From positions 169,872 through 233,871 of the forward strand of contig RXJR01000010.1 of assembly GCA_003963305.1 (NCBI GenBank): a DNA stretch of 64,000 nt. The letters are read 5' to 3'. Shown here piece by piece: positions 25,337 to 33,360 of this stretch (positions within the stretch are counted from its first letter, which is position 1; every line of letters begins with the position of its first letter). Below the pieces are notes generated by a model, which was not told where the DNA came from, ran no database searches, and saw only the letters and a list, made by a program, of their open reading frames with translations. The position numbers were made by a program, and so were the translations under genes. The DNA comes from Candidatus Melainabacteria bacterium (GTDB lineage: Bacteria > Cyanobacteriota > Vampirovibrionia > Obscuribacterales > Obscuribacteraceae).

Positions 25337-27220
25337 TCAAACCGAAGAAATTTCTCTGGGCAATTGAAACCAGAAGCGGCTACCCACGCCCAACTCACTT
25401 TCCACACCAATGGTGCCACCATGAGCTGCCACCAGAGATTTACAGATCGCCAGTCCGAGCCCGGAGCCACCTTGAACGACTGCGTCAGAACGCTCAACTT
25501 GACTGTAACGGTCAAACAGAGAAAGACACTTTTCTTTGGGAATGCCACGTCCCTGATCCGAAACAAAAAATTCGAATGTAGTATCTGATTCTAGTACGCC
25601 CAAAGTGATGGCACTATTGGACGGGGCAAATTTGAGACTATTGCCGATCAAATTCACGAGCACCTGTACGATTCTGTCAGCATCGACATTGATGAGAGTA
25701 TCGCCGGAACACTCCAACTTCAGATCAATCGATTTCTTTTCGGCGCTGGATTGTACTGAGTCAAGGGCGCGTGCAAACAGCGTGCTTATGCTGATTGGCT
25801 GCAACTCAATGGTGAGCATACCGGAATCAATGCGCTCCATATCGAGCAAATCGCTGATCAGACGGATCAATCGCTCTGTTGACTGCAGCCCTTTTTCGCT
25901 GAGATTCTTGCCACGATCATTCAATTCACCCAAGACACCCTCAGTCAAAAGTTCAAACATAATCGTCAGAGATGATAGGGGAGTGCGAATGTCATGCGTA
26001 ACCATGGTCATAAACTCAGTACGCATCTGCTCGACTTTCTTGCGATCGCTGATATCGTGTGCGATACAAAAGATAGTCTCCTCCGACTCGACACGAATAG
26101 TCGACCATAGCGTAAACAGAGTGGTTCCATCATTGCGAACAATGAGACGTTCCATCGAATTGACGGAGACTTCATCAGATAATGAAAGAAGCTGAGAGCG
26201 AGCAGATTCGCGCTCGGCCGCAGGGAGAATTTGATCAATACTCTTGCCAACCAAATCGTCGGGAGTGTATCCCCAGAGTTTCTCGGAAGCCCTGCTAACG
26301 AAGTTAAATTGCAAATCCAGATTGACAGAAAAAATGACATCGGCAGAATGGCTAATAATGGCAGTCTCACGGCGATGTGCTTCACTCAGTTGACGCGCCA
26401 TATCATGAAAGGAATGATCAAGGCGGGCAATTTCATCTCGCCCGGAGACTTCAGGAAGGAGAGTGATGCCTTCAGACAATCTGCTCAAATTTTTCATCAA
26501 GCTATCCAACCGGCTCAGAGTGGACTTATTGAAATAGATAGCTAAACCGGTGACGAGAATAATGTTCAGGATCACGCCCGTCCATACAATATAGTCCAAC
26601 AGCTCGCGCAACTGTTGTTGCTTCTCTGCATCTCTGGCCTGCACCTGATCTTGCTGATCAATAATTCGGTCTGCGATAGGCATCAATCCTGCCAGTTTTT
26701 TATAAATCTTGACGACAAGAAACTGCTGTTCAAGGACCGAGCCCCTCCGGTACTCCAGAGTTTCAAAATCAGCACCGAGATCAGTAATGAGACGAGTCAG
26801 AGTTTCGACATCGGGTTTAACCACATTTTCGTCGTCAACGAGAGCGAGGACGTTCTTCCATTGCGCAACCGCGTCGGACATGCCGGCCGCTCTCTGATGA
26901 GTCCAAAAGCGACGTTCTTTTCGCAACTGTGGTGCCACCACTTGCCAGATGTCCTTATCCTCATTGACTTGATGTATTTTTCTCATGGAGATTACCTTCT
27001 CCATCATGGCGAAGCTGCCAGCTCGCAGCAATGTACTTTCGGCTTTGTTAATCGCTACGGCTAGAGTCTTCTCTTTCAACTCAGTTTTGTACAGCTTTTC
27101 CAGTTGACTCTGTGTACCACACAGCAGAGAAACGAAGAGGACCTCGAATGCCAGAGGTATGCCAACCAGCAAGAAAGACTTTTGCGAAAGCGACAAATTA
27201 GCAGAGAAAGGACTGTTCAA
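25337..27220 (-). CDS. Membrane-bound PAS sensor histidine kinase
   Basis: Domains in order: an N-terminal transmembrane helix (about 16-35), a helical extracytoplasmic domain of about 150 residues, a second transmembrane helix (about 205-230), a HAMP-like linker, a PAS domain (about 290-390) and the kinase core. The phospho-acceptor is His409 in M-V-T-H-D-I-R-T-P-L. The N box L-V-N-L-I-G-N-S-L-K-F, G1 box D-Q-G-R-G-I and G2 box G-G-S-G-L-G-L-A-I-C-K complete the ATPase domain. The signal sensed is unknown; the helical sensor resembles CHASE3-type modules. Its partner is the OmpR regulator downstream. Confidence 0.92.
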   Translation of the reverse strand: MNSPFSANLSLSQKSFLLVGIPLAFEVLFVSLLCGTQSQLEKLYKTELKEKTLAVAINKAESTLLRAGSFAMMEKVISMRKIHQVNEDKDIWQVVAPQLRKERRFWTHQRAAGMSDAVAQWKNVLALVDDENVVKPDVETLTRLITDLGADFETLEYRRGSVLEQQFLVVKIYKKLAGLMPIADRIIDQQDQVQARDAEKQQQLRELLDYIVWTGVILNIILVTGLAIYFNKSTLSRLDSLMKNLSRLSEGITLLPEVSGRDEIARLDHSFHDMARQLSEAHRRETAIISHSADVIFSVNLDLQFNFVSRASEKLWGYTPDDLVGKSIDQILPAAERESARSQLLSLSDEVSVNSMERLIVRNDGTTLFTLWSTIRVESEETIFCIAHDISDRKKVEQMRTEFMTMVTHDIRTPLSSLTIMFELLTEGVLGELNDRGKNLSEKGLQSTERLIRLISDLLDMERIDSGMLTIELQPISISTLFARALDSVQSSAEKKSIDLKLECSGDTLINVDADRIVQVLVNLIGNSLKFAPSNSAITLGVLESDTTFEFFVSDQGRGIPKEKCLSLFDRYSQVERSDAVVQGGSGLGLAICKSLVAAHGGTIGVESELGVGSRFWFQLPREISSV

Positions 27221-27329
27221 AGCGCAGGTTCCAGCGAGTAGCCTAATGGCGACAAATCTACAGCAAATAGCAACTTCCGTCAGCCGAAAGTTGCCATTTG
27301 TCTGGCGAAACTGAGAAATTTAGAGAACA

Positions 27330-27824
27330 CTAGAATTTCAACAAGGGCTCCTGGTCAAGACTGCCTCCTGCAAGGCCATTTCCGCCTCTGCTTTTAAGTC
27401 CTCGTTCCATACCATCTCTTGTGCTGTCAAAATCAGACTGCGGACCAACAGAGTCGAGTAATGGTCCATGCCCCTTATCCTGCGCTCCGTCGCCCGTACC
27501 GCTCTTAGCAACGGGGTCCTTTTTGTCTGGAGCAGCTACGGAGTCACTGCTCGAGCCGACAACCGTTCGTCCCGATTTATGAGAATTTTGTGCATGGTCA
27601 GGCTCTTGCTCTTGTCTATCTTTCGGAGCACCACCCCTATCTGGCGCACCAAATACGATACCTTGATCAGAAACTACAGCTTCGGGCACAACACCGGTTG
27701 CCGAACCAGAATCGGCAACCGACTTAGCAAATGCCTTATCGCCATACGCGTCTTGATGGAGGTAGGCACCGGCGTTCGACTTTCCTGAATCAACTGCGTC
27801 TCTAACGTTAACTGAATCTTTCAT
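27330..27824 (-). CDS. Hypothetical disordered hydrophilic protein
   Basis: This 164-residue frame starts with ATG at 27824 after GGAG. The product is rich in Asp, Gly, Ser, Lys and Gln, has almost no hydrophobic core, no cysteine and no signal peptide (for example A-P-D-K-K-D-P-V-A-K-S-G-T-G-D-G). This is typical of disordered or hydrophilin-like proteins, which often appear under desiccation or stress. No family motif is visible. It is just upstream of the kinase gene on the same strand, 110 bases away. It could be spurious, but the SD and position support it. Confidence 0.5.
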   Translation of the reverse strand: MKDSVNVRDAVDSGKSNAGAYLHQDAYGDKAFAKSVADSGSATGVVPEAVVSDQGIVFGAPDRGGAPKDRQEQEPDHAQNSHKSGRTVVGSSSDSVAAPDKKDPVAKSGTGDGAQDKGHGPLLDSVGPQSDFDSTRDGMERGLKSRGGNGLAGGSLDQEPLLKF

Positions 27825-28049
27825 GGTTCATGCTCTCCATCAAGTATGTGATTGCTACCCAAGCACTGGTAATGGCGGACTTGTGCTTGTGAACAATCTA
27901 AATCGCGTTGTTAACTTATTCTTGACAATAAGCATCGGTGAACAGAATGTGCGAAAACAGCCTGCGCGGGCTACGTACAGAGGTCTCTGCCGCAGCTTAC
28001 GGTTTAATTTGATCGTTTGCTTTATATGTACTATACTATATACAAGAAC

Positions 28050-28087
28050 AACAAAAAAAAGGGAAAACGGCAAGGATGCCGCTTTCC
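28050..28087 (-). terminator. Strong intrinsic terminator for the heme peroxidase operon
   Basis: On the minus strand GGAAAGCGGC pairs with GCCGTTTTCC over 10 base pairs (one G-T) around a six-base loop, and a run of nine T follows. It ends the transcript of the 28-37 kb genes. A 16-bp stem lies just before it. Confidence 0.85.
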
Positions 28088-28101
28088 AGGTTGTTCGCGA
28101 G

Positions 28102-28137
28102 CATCGGCGGAATTGGCAGGAGCCAGTTCCACCGATG
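28102..28137 (-). other. 16-bp stem-loop before the terminator
   Basis: The arms 28102-28117 and 28122-28137 pair over 16 positions with one mismatch and one G-T, around an AGGA loop. It lies downstream of the peroxidase stop and may protect the mRNA end. Confidence 0.6.
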
Positions 28138-28202
28138 TCGTTGCTCTTTTCGCCGTGAACTGAGAGAGCTTCCGGTCCGAAGGAATCGGGCCGGAGCGCC
28201 GC

Positions 28203-31046
28203 TCAGCCCTGTTCGCGCACCAGATCGTAGTGAGCCAACCCCTGGTAAGCACGCAGCAGGGTGGCCTTGCTAATCGCCGGCACGAGATTGCGATCTTCCT
28301 CGCAGACGTGATCGGCGTAGAGCCTGAGCAGCCGGTCCGAGCGCCGCCGGGCCGAAGCCTTGCTGAAAGCCCGGGTGAGCCAGTTGCCCTTGCCCGCACG
28401 TGCTGCTGCCACGGCATCGCCTTCATGCATGCGGGCGAAGTCGTAGGCAGTCATGTAGTCACGTCCGGGCGCGTAGGTGCGGAAGCTGCGCTCGAACGCC
28501 TCCTTATCGACATCCACTGCCGCTCCGGCAGGGATGTCCTGCACCGTCGTGAGCGGCTGCCCTTCACGCATGCGGTTGCGCAGGCTGATCTTCAGCACCT
28601 GCGCATCGACCACGAACGTGTTGGAGAGCCGGCGCGTGGCAAAGCCGCTCACCGCCACGATGCCGCACAGAAGCGCCACCACGGGGTGAGACGAGTGCAG
28701 GAGCCAGGCCAGAGCGGCGCCACCGCCTGTGATGGCGAAAGCACCGAGCCGCCCGAAGCAAGCAGCGCGGTTGATCCACCTTTCAGCACGAGCGAGCGTG
28801 CCGAACATGAGGGTGCGCTTGTCGGTGTAGCACTTCTGCCACACCTGTTGCATGAAGCGCATGGCGAGCATGCGAGTCACAACGAGAGCGAGCGAGCCTG
28901 CCGCGAAGAGTGCGAGCAGAACGAGCGCCGTGGTCAGCGTGAAAGCGCCCGTGTACACGCCGATACCGGCAGCGAGAGCGGCCAGAACGAAGGTGCGCAG
29001 GTCGGTCTTGAACAGCGTGGCTGTGTCCTCGTGCGTCTCCGTCAGCATGCGATAGGGGAAAGTCTCGGTCTCCTTCCAGGGCGCGAAGGCGCGCGTCACG
29101 CCTTCCATTTGAGGGCGCAAACCCGGCACATGGCGAGCCATGGCACCGAGCATGCCACCACCGTGCTCGACCCAATCCATGCCGACGCCGTATTCGGCAT
29201 AGGTGAAGCCTTCCGTCAGATGACGGTTGGACTTGACCCGGCGCGGGGCGTTGAGCACGAACTGGTAGAACTGGCAGAAGCCGAGCGCGAAGCCGGCCGG
29301 CTTCGGTTCGACGAGAATGCCGATGCCGGCATCGACCGCATCGACATCACCCTCATAGAGCACTTCCAGCTCGCGCGCCATCTCGACATCGCCGCCGGTC
29401 AACTCCAGGAAAGAAGTAACAGGAGGCTCGCCCAGCGACTGTCGGAAGTCGTTGTAGGTGCCCGTTCCGTCGGTGCGCTCGCGGAAGACGTCACGCTCGG
29501 CCAGGTCGGTCCAGGTGCCGTCCTGCTGGTTCTTGAACTGGGTCAGGGCGCGCGGGAAGTTGTGCAGAGTCAGTGCCCCTGCCGATTTCTTCACGAACGA
29601 CCAGGCCAGGGTCTCGTAGCCGAAGCGCTCGACCAGAGAGCGTGTGTTGCCGTGAATGAAGTCGACGAGCGAGACGCGGTCGAGCGTGCGGTCGCTGCCG
29701 GGCTCGATGATTTCCTGCTCGCTCAAGATCATCTCGTGCAGGCGATAGACCATGCGGAACTGCTTGGGCACCTGGAAGGGTCCGTCGTGGTGCTCCCACT
29801 TCGAACCGGGCATGCCCCAGATCAGCTCATAGTGCCGGAACCAGGTCATCAGCCGGGCGATGGTCGGGTGACGATCGAAGAAGCGCATCATGAACATCTT
29901 GGCGCGCTGCCCGAGGAAGCCGTACCAGTCGGCGTGCATGCCCATCTGCAAGGTTGGGTGCTGGAGCAGATCTTCGGTCCACATGACGGTGTGGATGCGA
30001 GCGATCTGAGCCACGTTCACCTTGCGCGCCATCTGGAAGAGACGCTCGTCGTCCCAGTCGGGATGGAAGTAAGCGTAGTGCCGAGCGATGGCGTTGTGCT
30101 CGGAGACGAACAGCCAGTGCAGGAAGCTCAGCAACGGGCTGTAGTTGTTGTTGAAGCCGGTCTTGTCGATGCCCGGCTTGGCAGGGTCTTCGGGCAGGCG
30201 CTGGCTCTCGTCGACGGCCATCTCGCCACCACTGAAGGTGCGCAGCGAGTGGAGCTCATCGTCATTGGTGCCGTAGATCTGCCCCTGGATCCAGGCCATC
30301 TCGCGTTCGGAGATGACGGTCGGCCTGCCATTGTCGGTGGTGCGGGTCCAGTCTTTGCTGGTGCGATCGACAACGGCCGCCTCGCCGTCAGGCCAGTTCT
30401 CTTCCGGGCGGCGCGCAAGCAGGTGCGGGCACTGACTGACCGGGTCGTGCCTGGTGTTGCCGCCGAAGTTGTGGAACTGGAACTGAATCCAGCCACCCGC
30501 CAGGTTGTTCAGAATCAGCGCCGGCTTGACGATTTCTCGTCCGTGCTCGTCCAGCCTGCGCCAGCGAACCTTGCCGACATCGCGAGCGCTGGGAGTGATC
30601 GCCTCGGGGTCGGGGCGCACCTTCCTGGGCGGAATGTTCGACCCGAGCCTGGTGTTGACGGCTCCCATCTGCGGGTCATCGTTGTCGGAGACCCAGGTGC
30701 CGTCGGCGGTGTAGAAGTGCTTGACGGCGTCAGGCTCCGGTCCGAACTGCTTCGTGTCGTTCGTCGCGTAGTCGTAGGGGTCGGTGAGTGCGTTGCTGCG
30801 GTTGAAGCGAATCTTGGCGAGCAGGTAGAGCAGCCCGAGGAAGGGCGGCCACTTGTCCCACGTCACCTTGCGATTGGGGTCGCGCGAGAGCCCGCGGTTG
30901 AGCGTCTCGAGAATCCAGTAGAAGCAGTTCCAGTAGACATAGCGAATCGGACCGATGCCGACGCGCGAAGACTGGGGTCGAAAGCCACCTGTGACGCGAT
31001 GGAAAGGGCAGCGCTTCTGTTGCTGCCCGTCTTGATCTTCTGTCAT
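28203..31046 (-). CDS. Animal-type heme peroxidase resembling fatty acid alpha-dioxygenase, with membrane C-terminus
   Basis: This 947-residue protein belongs to the peroxidase-cyclooxygenase superfamily. The distal heme histidine is His192 in W-I-Q-F-Q-F-H-N-F; alpha-dioxygenases have W-I-Q-F-x-x-H-D-W here. The central motif S-E-H-N-A-I-A-R is present. The proximal histidine is His437 in V-Y-R-L-H-E-M-I, and Tyr434 sits three residues before it, where cyclooxygenases and alpha-dioxygenases keep the radical-forming tyrosine. This supports fatty acid oxygenation rather than simple halide oxidation. The C-terminal 300 residues add at least two pairs of transmembrane helices and a charged tail of unknown role. 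The gene follows a catalase-related gene by 60 bases. Confidence 0.85.
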   Translation of the reverse strand: MTEDQDGQQQKRCPFHRVTGGFRPQSSRVGIGPIRYVYWNCFYWILETLNRGLSRDPNRKVTWDKWPPFLGLLYLLAKIRFNRSNALTDPYDYATNDTKQFGPEPDAVKHFYTADGTWVSDNDDPQMGAVNTRLGSNIPPRKVRPDPEAITPSARDVGKVRWRRLDEHGREIVKPALILNNLAGGWIQFQFHNFGGNTRHDPVSQCPHLLARRPEENWPDGEAAVVDRTSKDWTRTTDNGRPTVISEREMAWIQGQIYGTNDDELHSLRTFSGGEMAVDESQRLPEDPAKPGIDKTGFNNNYSPLLSFLHWLFVSEHNAIARHYAYFHPDWDDERLFQMARKVNVAQIARIHTVMWTEDLLQHPTLQMGMHADWYGFLGQRAKMFMMRFFDRHPTIARLMTWFRHYELIWGMPGSKWEHHDGPFQVPKQFRMVYRLHEMILSEQEIIEPGSDRTLDRVSLVDFIHGNTRSLVERFGYETLAWSFVKKSAGALTLHNFPRALTQFKNQQDGTWTDLAERDVFRERTDGTGTYNDFRQSLGEPPVTSFLELTGGDVEMARELEVLYEGDVDAVDAGIGILVEPKPAGFALGFCQFYQFVLNAPRRVKSNRHLTEGFTYAEYGVGMDWVEHGGGMLGAMARHVPGLRPQMEGVTRAFAPWKETETFPYRMLTETHEDTATLFKTDLRTFVLAALAAGIGVYTGAFTLTTALVLLALFAAGSLALVVTRMLAMRFMQQVWQKCYTDKRTLMFGTLARAERWINRAACFGRLGAFAITGGGAALAWLLHSSHPVVALLCGIVAVSGFATRRLSNTFVVDAQVLKISLRNRMREGQPLTTVQDIPAGAAVDVDKEAFERSFRTYAPGRDYMTAYDFARMHEGDAVAAARAGKGNWLTRAFSKASARRRSDRLLRLYADHVCEEDRNLVPAISKATLLRAYQGLAHYDLVREQG

Positions 31047-31105
31047 ATGGTTTTTCCTATTCAGTTCTTGCCAGCATTACTGCCGGTGTGAAAGAGAGCG
31101 AGCCT

Positions 31106-32083
31106 TCAAGAAGCAGTGCCACCCGCGTTCTTGTTGGTTCGCCATGTGAAGTCGGCGCGATAGACGGCCTCGCGCACACGGTTCACCCAGCCCAGCGGAC
31201 GATGCTCGGGCAGGGTGCGCCAGGGGTTGAAGGAGAGCGCTTCTCCCGACGATTCCAGAAGCGGATTGTCGTCACGCCGGCGCGGAATTTCCAGCACCGC
31301 CACCGGTATCAGACGCCCGCGCCACTGGACGGAAGGATCTTCGATCGGTTCGCCTTCCTGCTGGAACTGCACGCAGAGCGTGAAGCGCACCGCCTGCTTG
31401 CGCAGGAGCTTTTCGGCGGCATGGCGAAGGTAGGCGCCGTCGAAGATATTGGGCAGCGAAAAGAAGCTGCTGCGCTGTTGCGCGATCAGCGCATACTTGA
31501 CGGCACGGTCACCGAACATGTAGGGCGTCTGCGAGTAGTAGTCGATGGTGAGCGGGTTCTTGACCAGCTTGAGCACCGCCTTGAGCAGAAGCCGTCCTTC
31601 GGGCTTGAAGCGCCGCAGTACCTGGCCGACCTTGCCGCGCGCCATCAGGTCGCGGATGGGCGGGTAGTCTTCCAGATGGCGATGGAAAGAAACGGGGTGA
31701 TTGGCGAGCAGGAAGTCGCAACAATCAGCCTGTTCATCGCCGACGAGCAGCTTGTCGCCAAGAACGCCATGCACCTTGATGGCGATGCCTCGCACGTTGG
31801 GAAGGATGTCGGGGCCGGTCCCGGGCGCACCGTTGGAAAGGCGCACACTGGCACCAAAGTAGTAGCCGGACTTGCCGAAAAGACCGATGTTTCCAGGCGC
31901 CACCCGGTCGAGAATGCGCACTCGGGCATCGGTAAAGCTGCCGTGCGATTTGCTGTGCACGTCACGGCGAGCCAGGCTGCCTGGCTTGTAATCGCGCTCC
32001 TGGTCGGCGATTGTGCCGTCGACGATCTCAGCGATGATGCTCGCTTCGTTGACGCCGACTTCTTCTTGTGGTCTGTTGTGCAT
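31106..32083 (-). CDS. Catalase-related heme protein (allene oxide synthase-like)
   Basis: At 325 residues this is far shorter than a true catalase (about 480 or more) and matches the small catalase-related proteins that include coral allene oxide synthase domains. The distal histidine is His43 in A-R-R-D-V-H-S-K-S-H-G. The proximal heme tyrosine is probably Tyr308 in N-R-V-R-E-A-V-Y-x-x-x-F-x-x-R. P-N-V-R-G-I-A-I-K-V-H and D-F-L-L-A-N-H-P are family-typical. In that family the substrate is a fatty acid hydroperoxide rather than H2O2. Co-direction with the dioxygenase-like peroxidase suggests a two-step oxylipin pathway. Confidence 0.82.
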   Translation of the reverse strand: MHNRPQEEVGVNEASIIAEIVDGTIADQERDYKPGSLARRDVHSKSHGSFTDARVRILDRVAPGNIGLFGKSGYYFGASVRLSNGAPGTGPDILPNVRGIAIKVHGVLGDKLLVGDEQADCCDFLLANHPVSFHRHLEDYPPIRDLMARGKVGQVLRRFKPEGRLLLKAVLKLVKNPLTIDYYSQTPYMFGDRAVKYALIAQQRSSFFSLPNIFDGAYLRHAAEKLLRKQAVRFTLCVQFQQEGEPIEDPSVQWRGRLIPVAVLEIPRRRDDNPLLESSGEALSFNPWRTLPEHRPLGWVNRVREAVYRADFTWRTNKNAGGTAS

Positions 32084-32161
32084 GCATAATTCCTCTTGAA
32101 GGAAATGCGGCGAAACTGGTTGAGCATCGCCGCAAGCTGGTGAATGAACGGACAGAGAGCC

Positions 32162-32191
32162 GGCAACTCCCGATAGAAAGCGGGTGTTGCC
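32162..32191 (-). other. 10-bp stem-loop after the 44-aa gene
   Basis: GGCAAC-T-CCCG pairs with CGGG-T-GTTGCC across a T-T mismatch. It lies 20 bases past the stop at 32211 and before the catalase-related gene. Confidence 0.55.
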
Positions 32192-32210
32192 AGCTACCTG
32201 AGTGAACGGG

Positions 32211-32345
32211 TCAGCTCAGCGCCGCGCCAAGCAGGACCACAATGAGCAGCCCGACCAGAATCGACACGACCACGATGTTGCGCTCCATGAAGCGGTCAAA
32301 GGCAGACCTGGACTGAGACCGAGGCGTGGGTGATTGACGAGGCAT
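32211..32345 (-). CDS. Tiny single-pass membrane protein (44 aa)
   Basis: ATG at 32345 follows a GGAGAA SD by five bases, and the frame closes with TGA at 32211. The product has a polar Ser/Arg/Pro N-terminus, R-F-M-E-R-N, and one strongly hydrophobic helix (about 22-43, I-V-V-V-S-I-L-V-G-L-L). It belongs to the same-strand series that leads into the catalase-related and peroxidase genes. Its role is unknown. Confidence 0.65.
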   Translation of the reverse strand: MPRQSPTPRSQSRSAFDRFMERNIVVVSILVGLLIVVLLGAALS

Positions 32346-32365
32346 TGAAGTTCTCCGTTTGCCTG

Positions 32366-33061
32366 TTACGAGGAAGCAGCCGCGTCAGACATCGCCTTCC
32401 AGACGGGAAGATCTTGCGTGTTGACGTAACTGTAGGCGAACTGCTCTTCCGTTGTGCCGGTGAGCGCATGGGCAGCATCGGCAACAGCGCGCTCGAGCCC
32501 GAAGAGTCCGAGCGATGCGGGGTGGCAGGCACTCTGTTGAGCACTGAAGAGCGCCTCGCCGGCAGCGCTATTGGCAGACCTGGCCTTGTTCAAGGCGGCA
32601 GCGCAAGAGTCCACGTGCTGCACACCACTGGCGATGCCCTCTTCGGCCTGGTCGAGCGCCGCGCGAGCCGCAGCCAGTTCCTGGTGAATCAGCCAGAAGC
32701 TGTGCGTGCGGTCGCCGTATGTTACGGCAGCCGCGACGATAAACTCTTCGTCGTCCGACGAACAGACAGACCAGAGGTGCTGACGCGCCTGCGCAAGACT
32801 GCCGGCGACCTGCTGCAACTGCAGTTGTACCGTCGACAGACGCCGCTGAGCGACCAACTTGTTGAGCCTTGCCGATGCCAGAGCGGCTTCGGCGGAGGTG
32901 AACGCCAGCTCCGCTTCGGCCACCTGCTCCGAGGTCGTGAGCTGCAGCTGTTCGGCTGCAACGATGGCGCAGTGGGAATTGAATTCATCACGCTGGTGCG
33001 CAGCGAGCGCACGAGCAGCGATGATGAGAGTTTGGATGTTGCCAGAATTTTCCGTAGTCAT
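32366..33061 (-). CDS. Hypothetical coiled-coil protein (231 aa)
   Basis: The ATG at 33061 starts a soluble, Ala/Gln/Glu-rich protein. Residues 30-105 have heptad patterning (A-E-A-E-L-A-F-T-S-A-E-A-A-L-A-S-A-R) and a second helical part follows at about 130-175. There is no signal or membrane segment. Two short strands (E-E-F-I-V-A-A-A-V-T-Y) interrupt the helices. The SD is weak, so the start is less certain. It lies between the sedolisin and the tiny membrane protein and is not recognised. Confidence 0.6.
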   Translation of the reverse strand: MTTENSGNIQTLIIAARALAAHQRDEFNSHCAIVAAEQLQLTTSEQVAEAELAFTSAEAALASARLNKLVAQRRLSTVQLQLQQVAGSLAQARQHLWSVCSSDDEEFIVAAAVTYGDRTHSFWLIHQELAAARAALDQAEEGIASGVQHVDSCAAALNKARSANSAAGEALFSAQQSACHPASLGLFGLERAVADAAHALTGTTEEQFAYSYVNTQDLPVWKAMSDAAASS

Positions 33062-33225
33062 GATATTTACCGTAAATGTGTTTTGCTGGAGAGACTTGAA
33101 AGCGCCCCCGCGCAAAATTTAGAAAGCACGCACCGAGTTTTGGTTCGATACGCTCCGTGAAGCAGCACTGCAGATGCACGCATCACCAGCGCCGATCTGG
33201 CGCCGGAGATGCTGGCACAAGCAGC

Positions 33226-33342
33226 GCCCCTGAAAGGGACGCCGGTGATGTTGCCACCACCAGCGCCACTAAACACAACGCCCGTGTTGTTGCCATCACG
33301 AACGCCACTAAACACAACGCCCGTGTTGTTGCCATCACGAGC
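33226..33342. repeat. Three tandem 39-bp repeats
   Basis: Units start at 33226, 33265 and 33304. Units 2 and 3 differ at one of 39 positions; unit 1 is more diverged. The period is a multiple of three and, on the minus strand, the repeats are in frame with the sedolisin gene after its stop, encoding a 13-residue repeat (V-F-S-G-V-R-D-G-N-N-T-G-V). Confidence 0.85.
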
Positions 33343-33360
33343 AGTGCTACAGCAGACGAC

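Noticed and set aside
28230..31091. 953-codon open frame opposite the heme peroxidase
   Set aside because: It mirrors the whole real gene, has no SD or domain, and its composition (many V, E, R, H) is what high-GC codon bias creates on the opposite strand.
33226..33342. Possible CRISPR array from regular repeats
   Set aside because: The three units are directly adjacent with no spacers and the period keeps a reading frame, so it is a simple tandem repeat.
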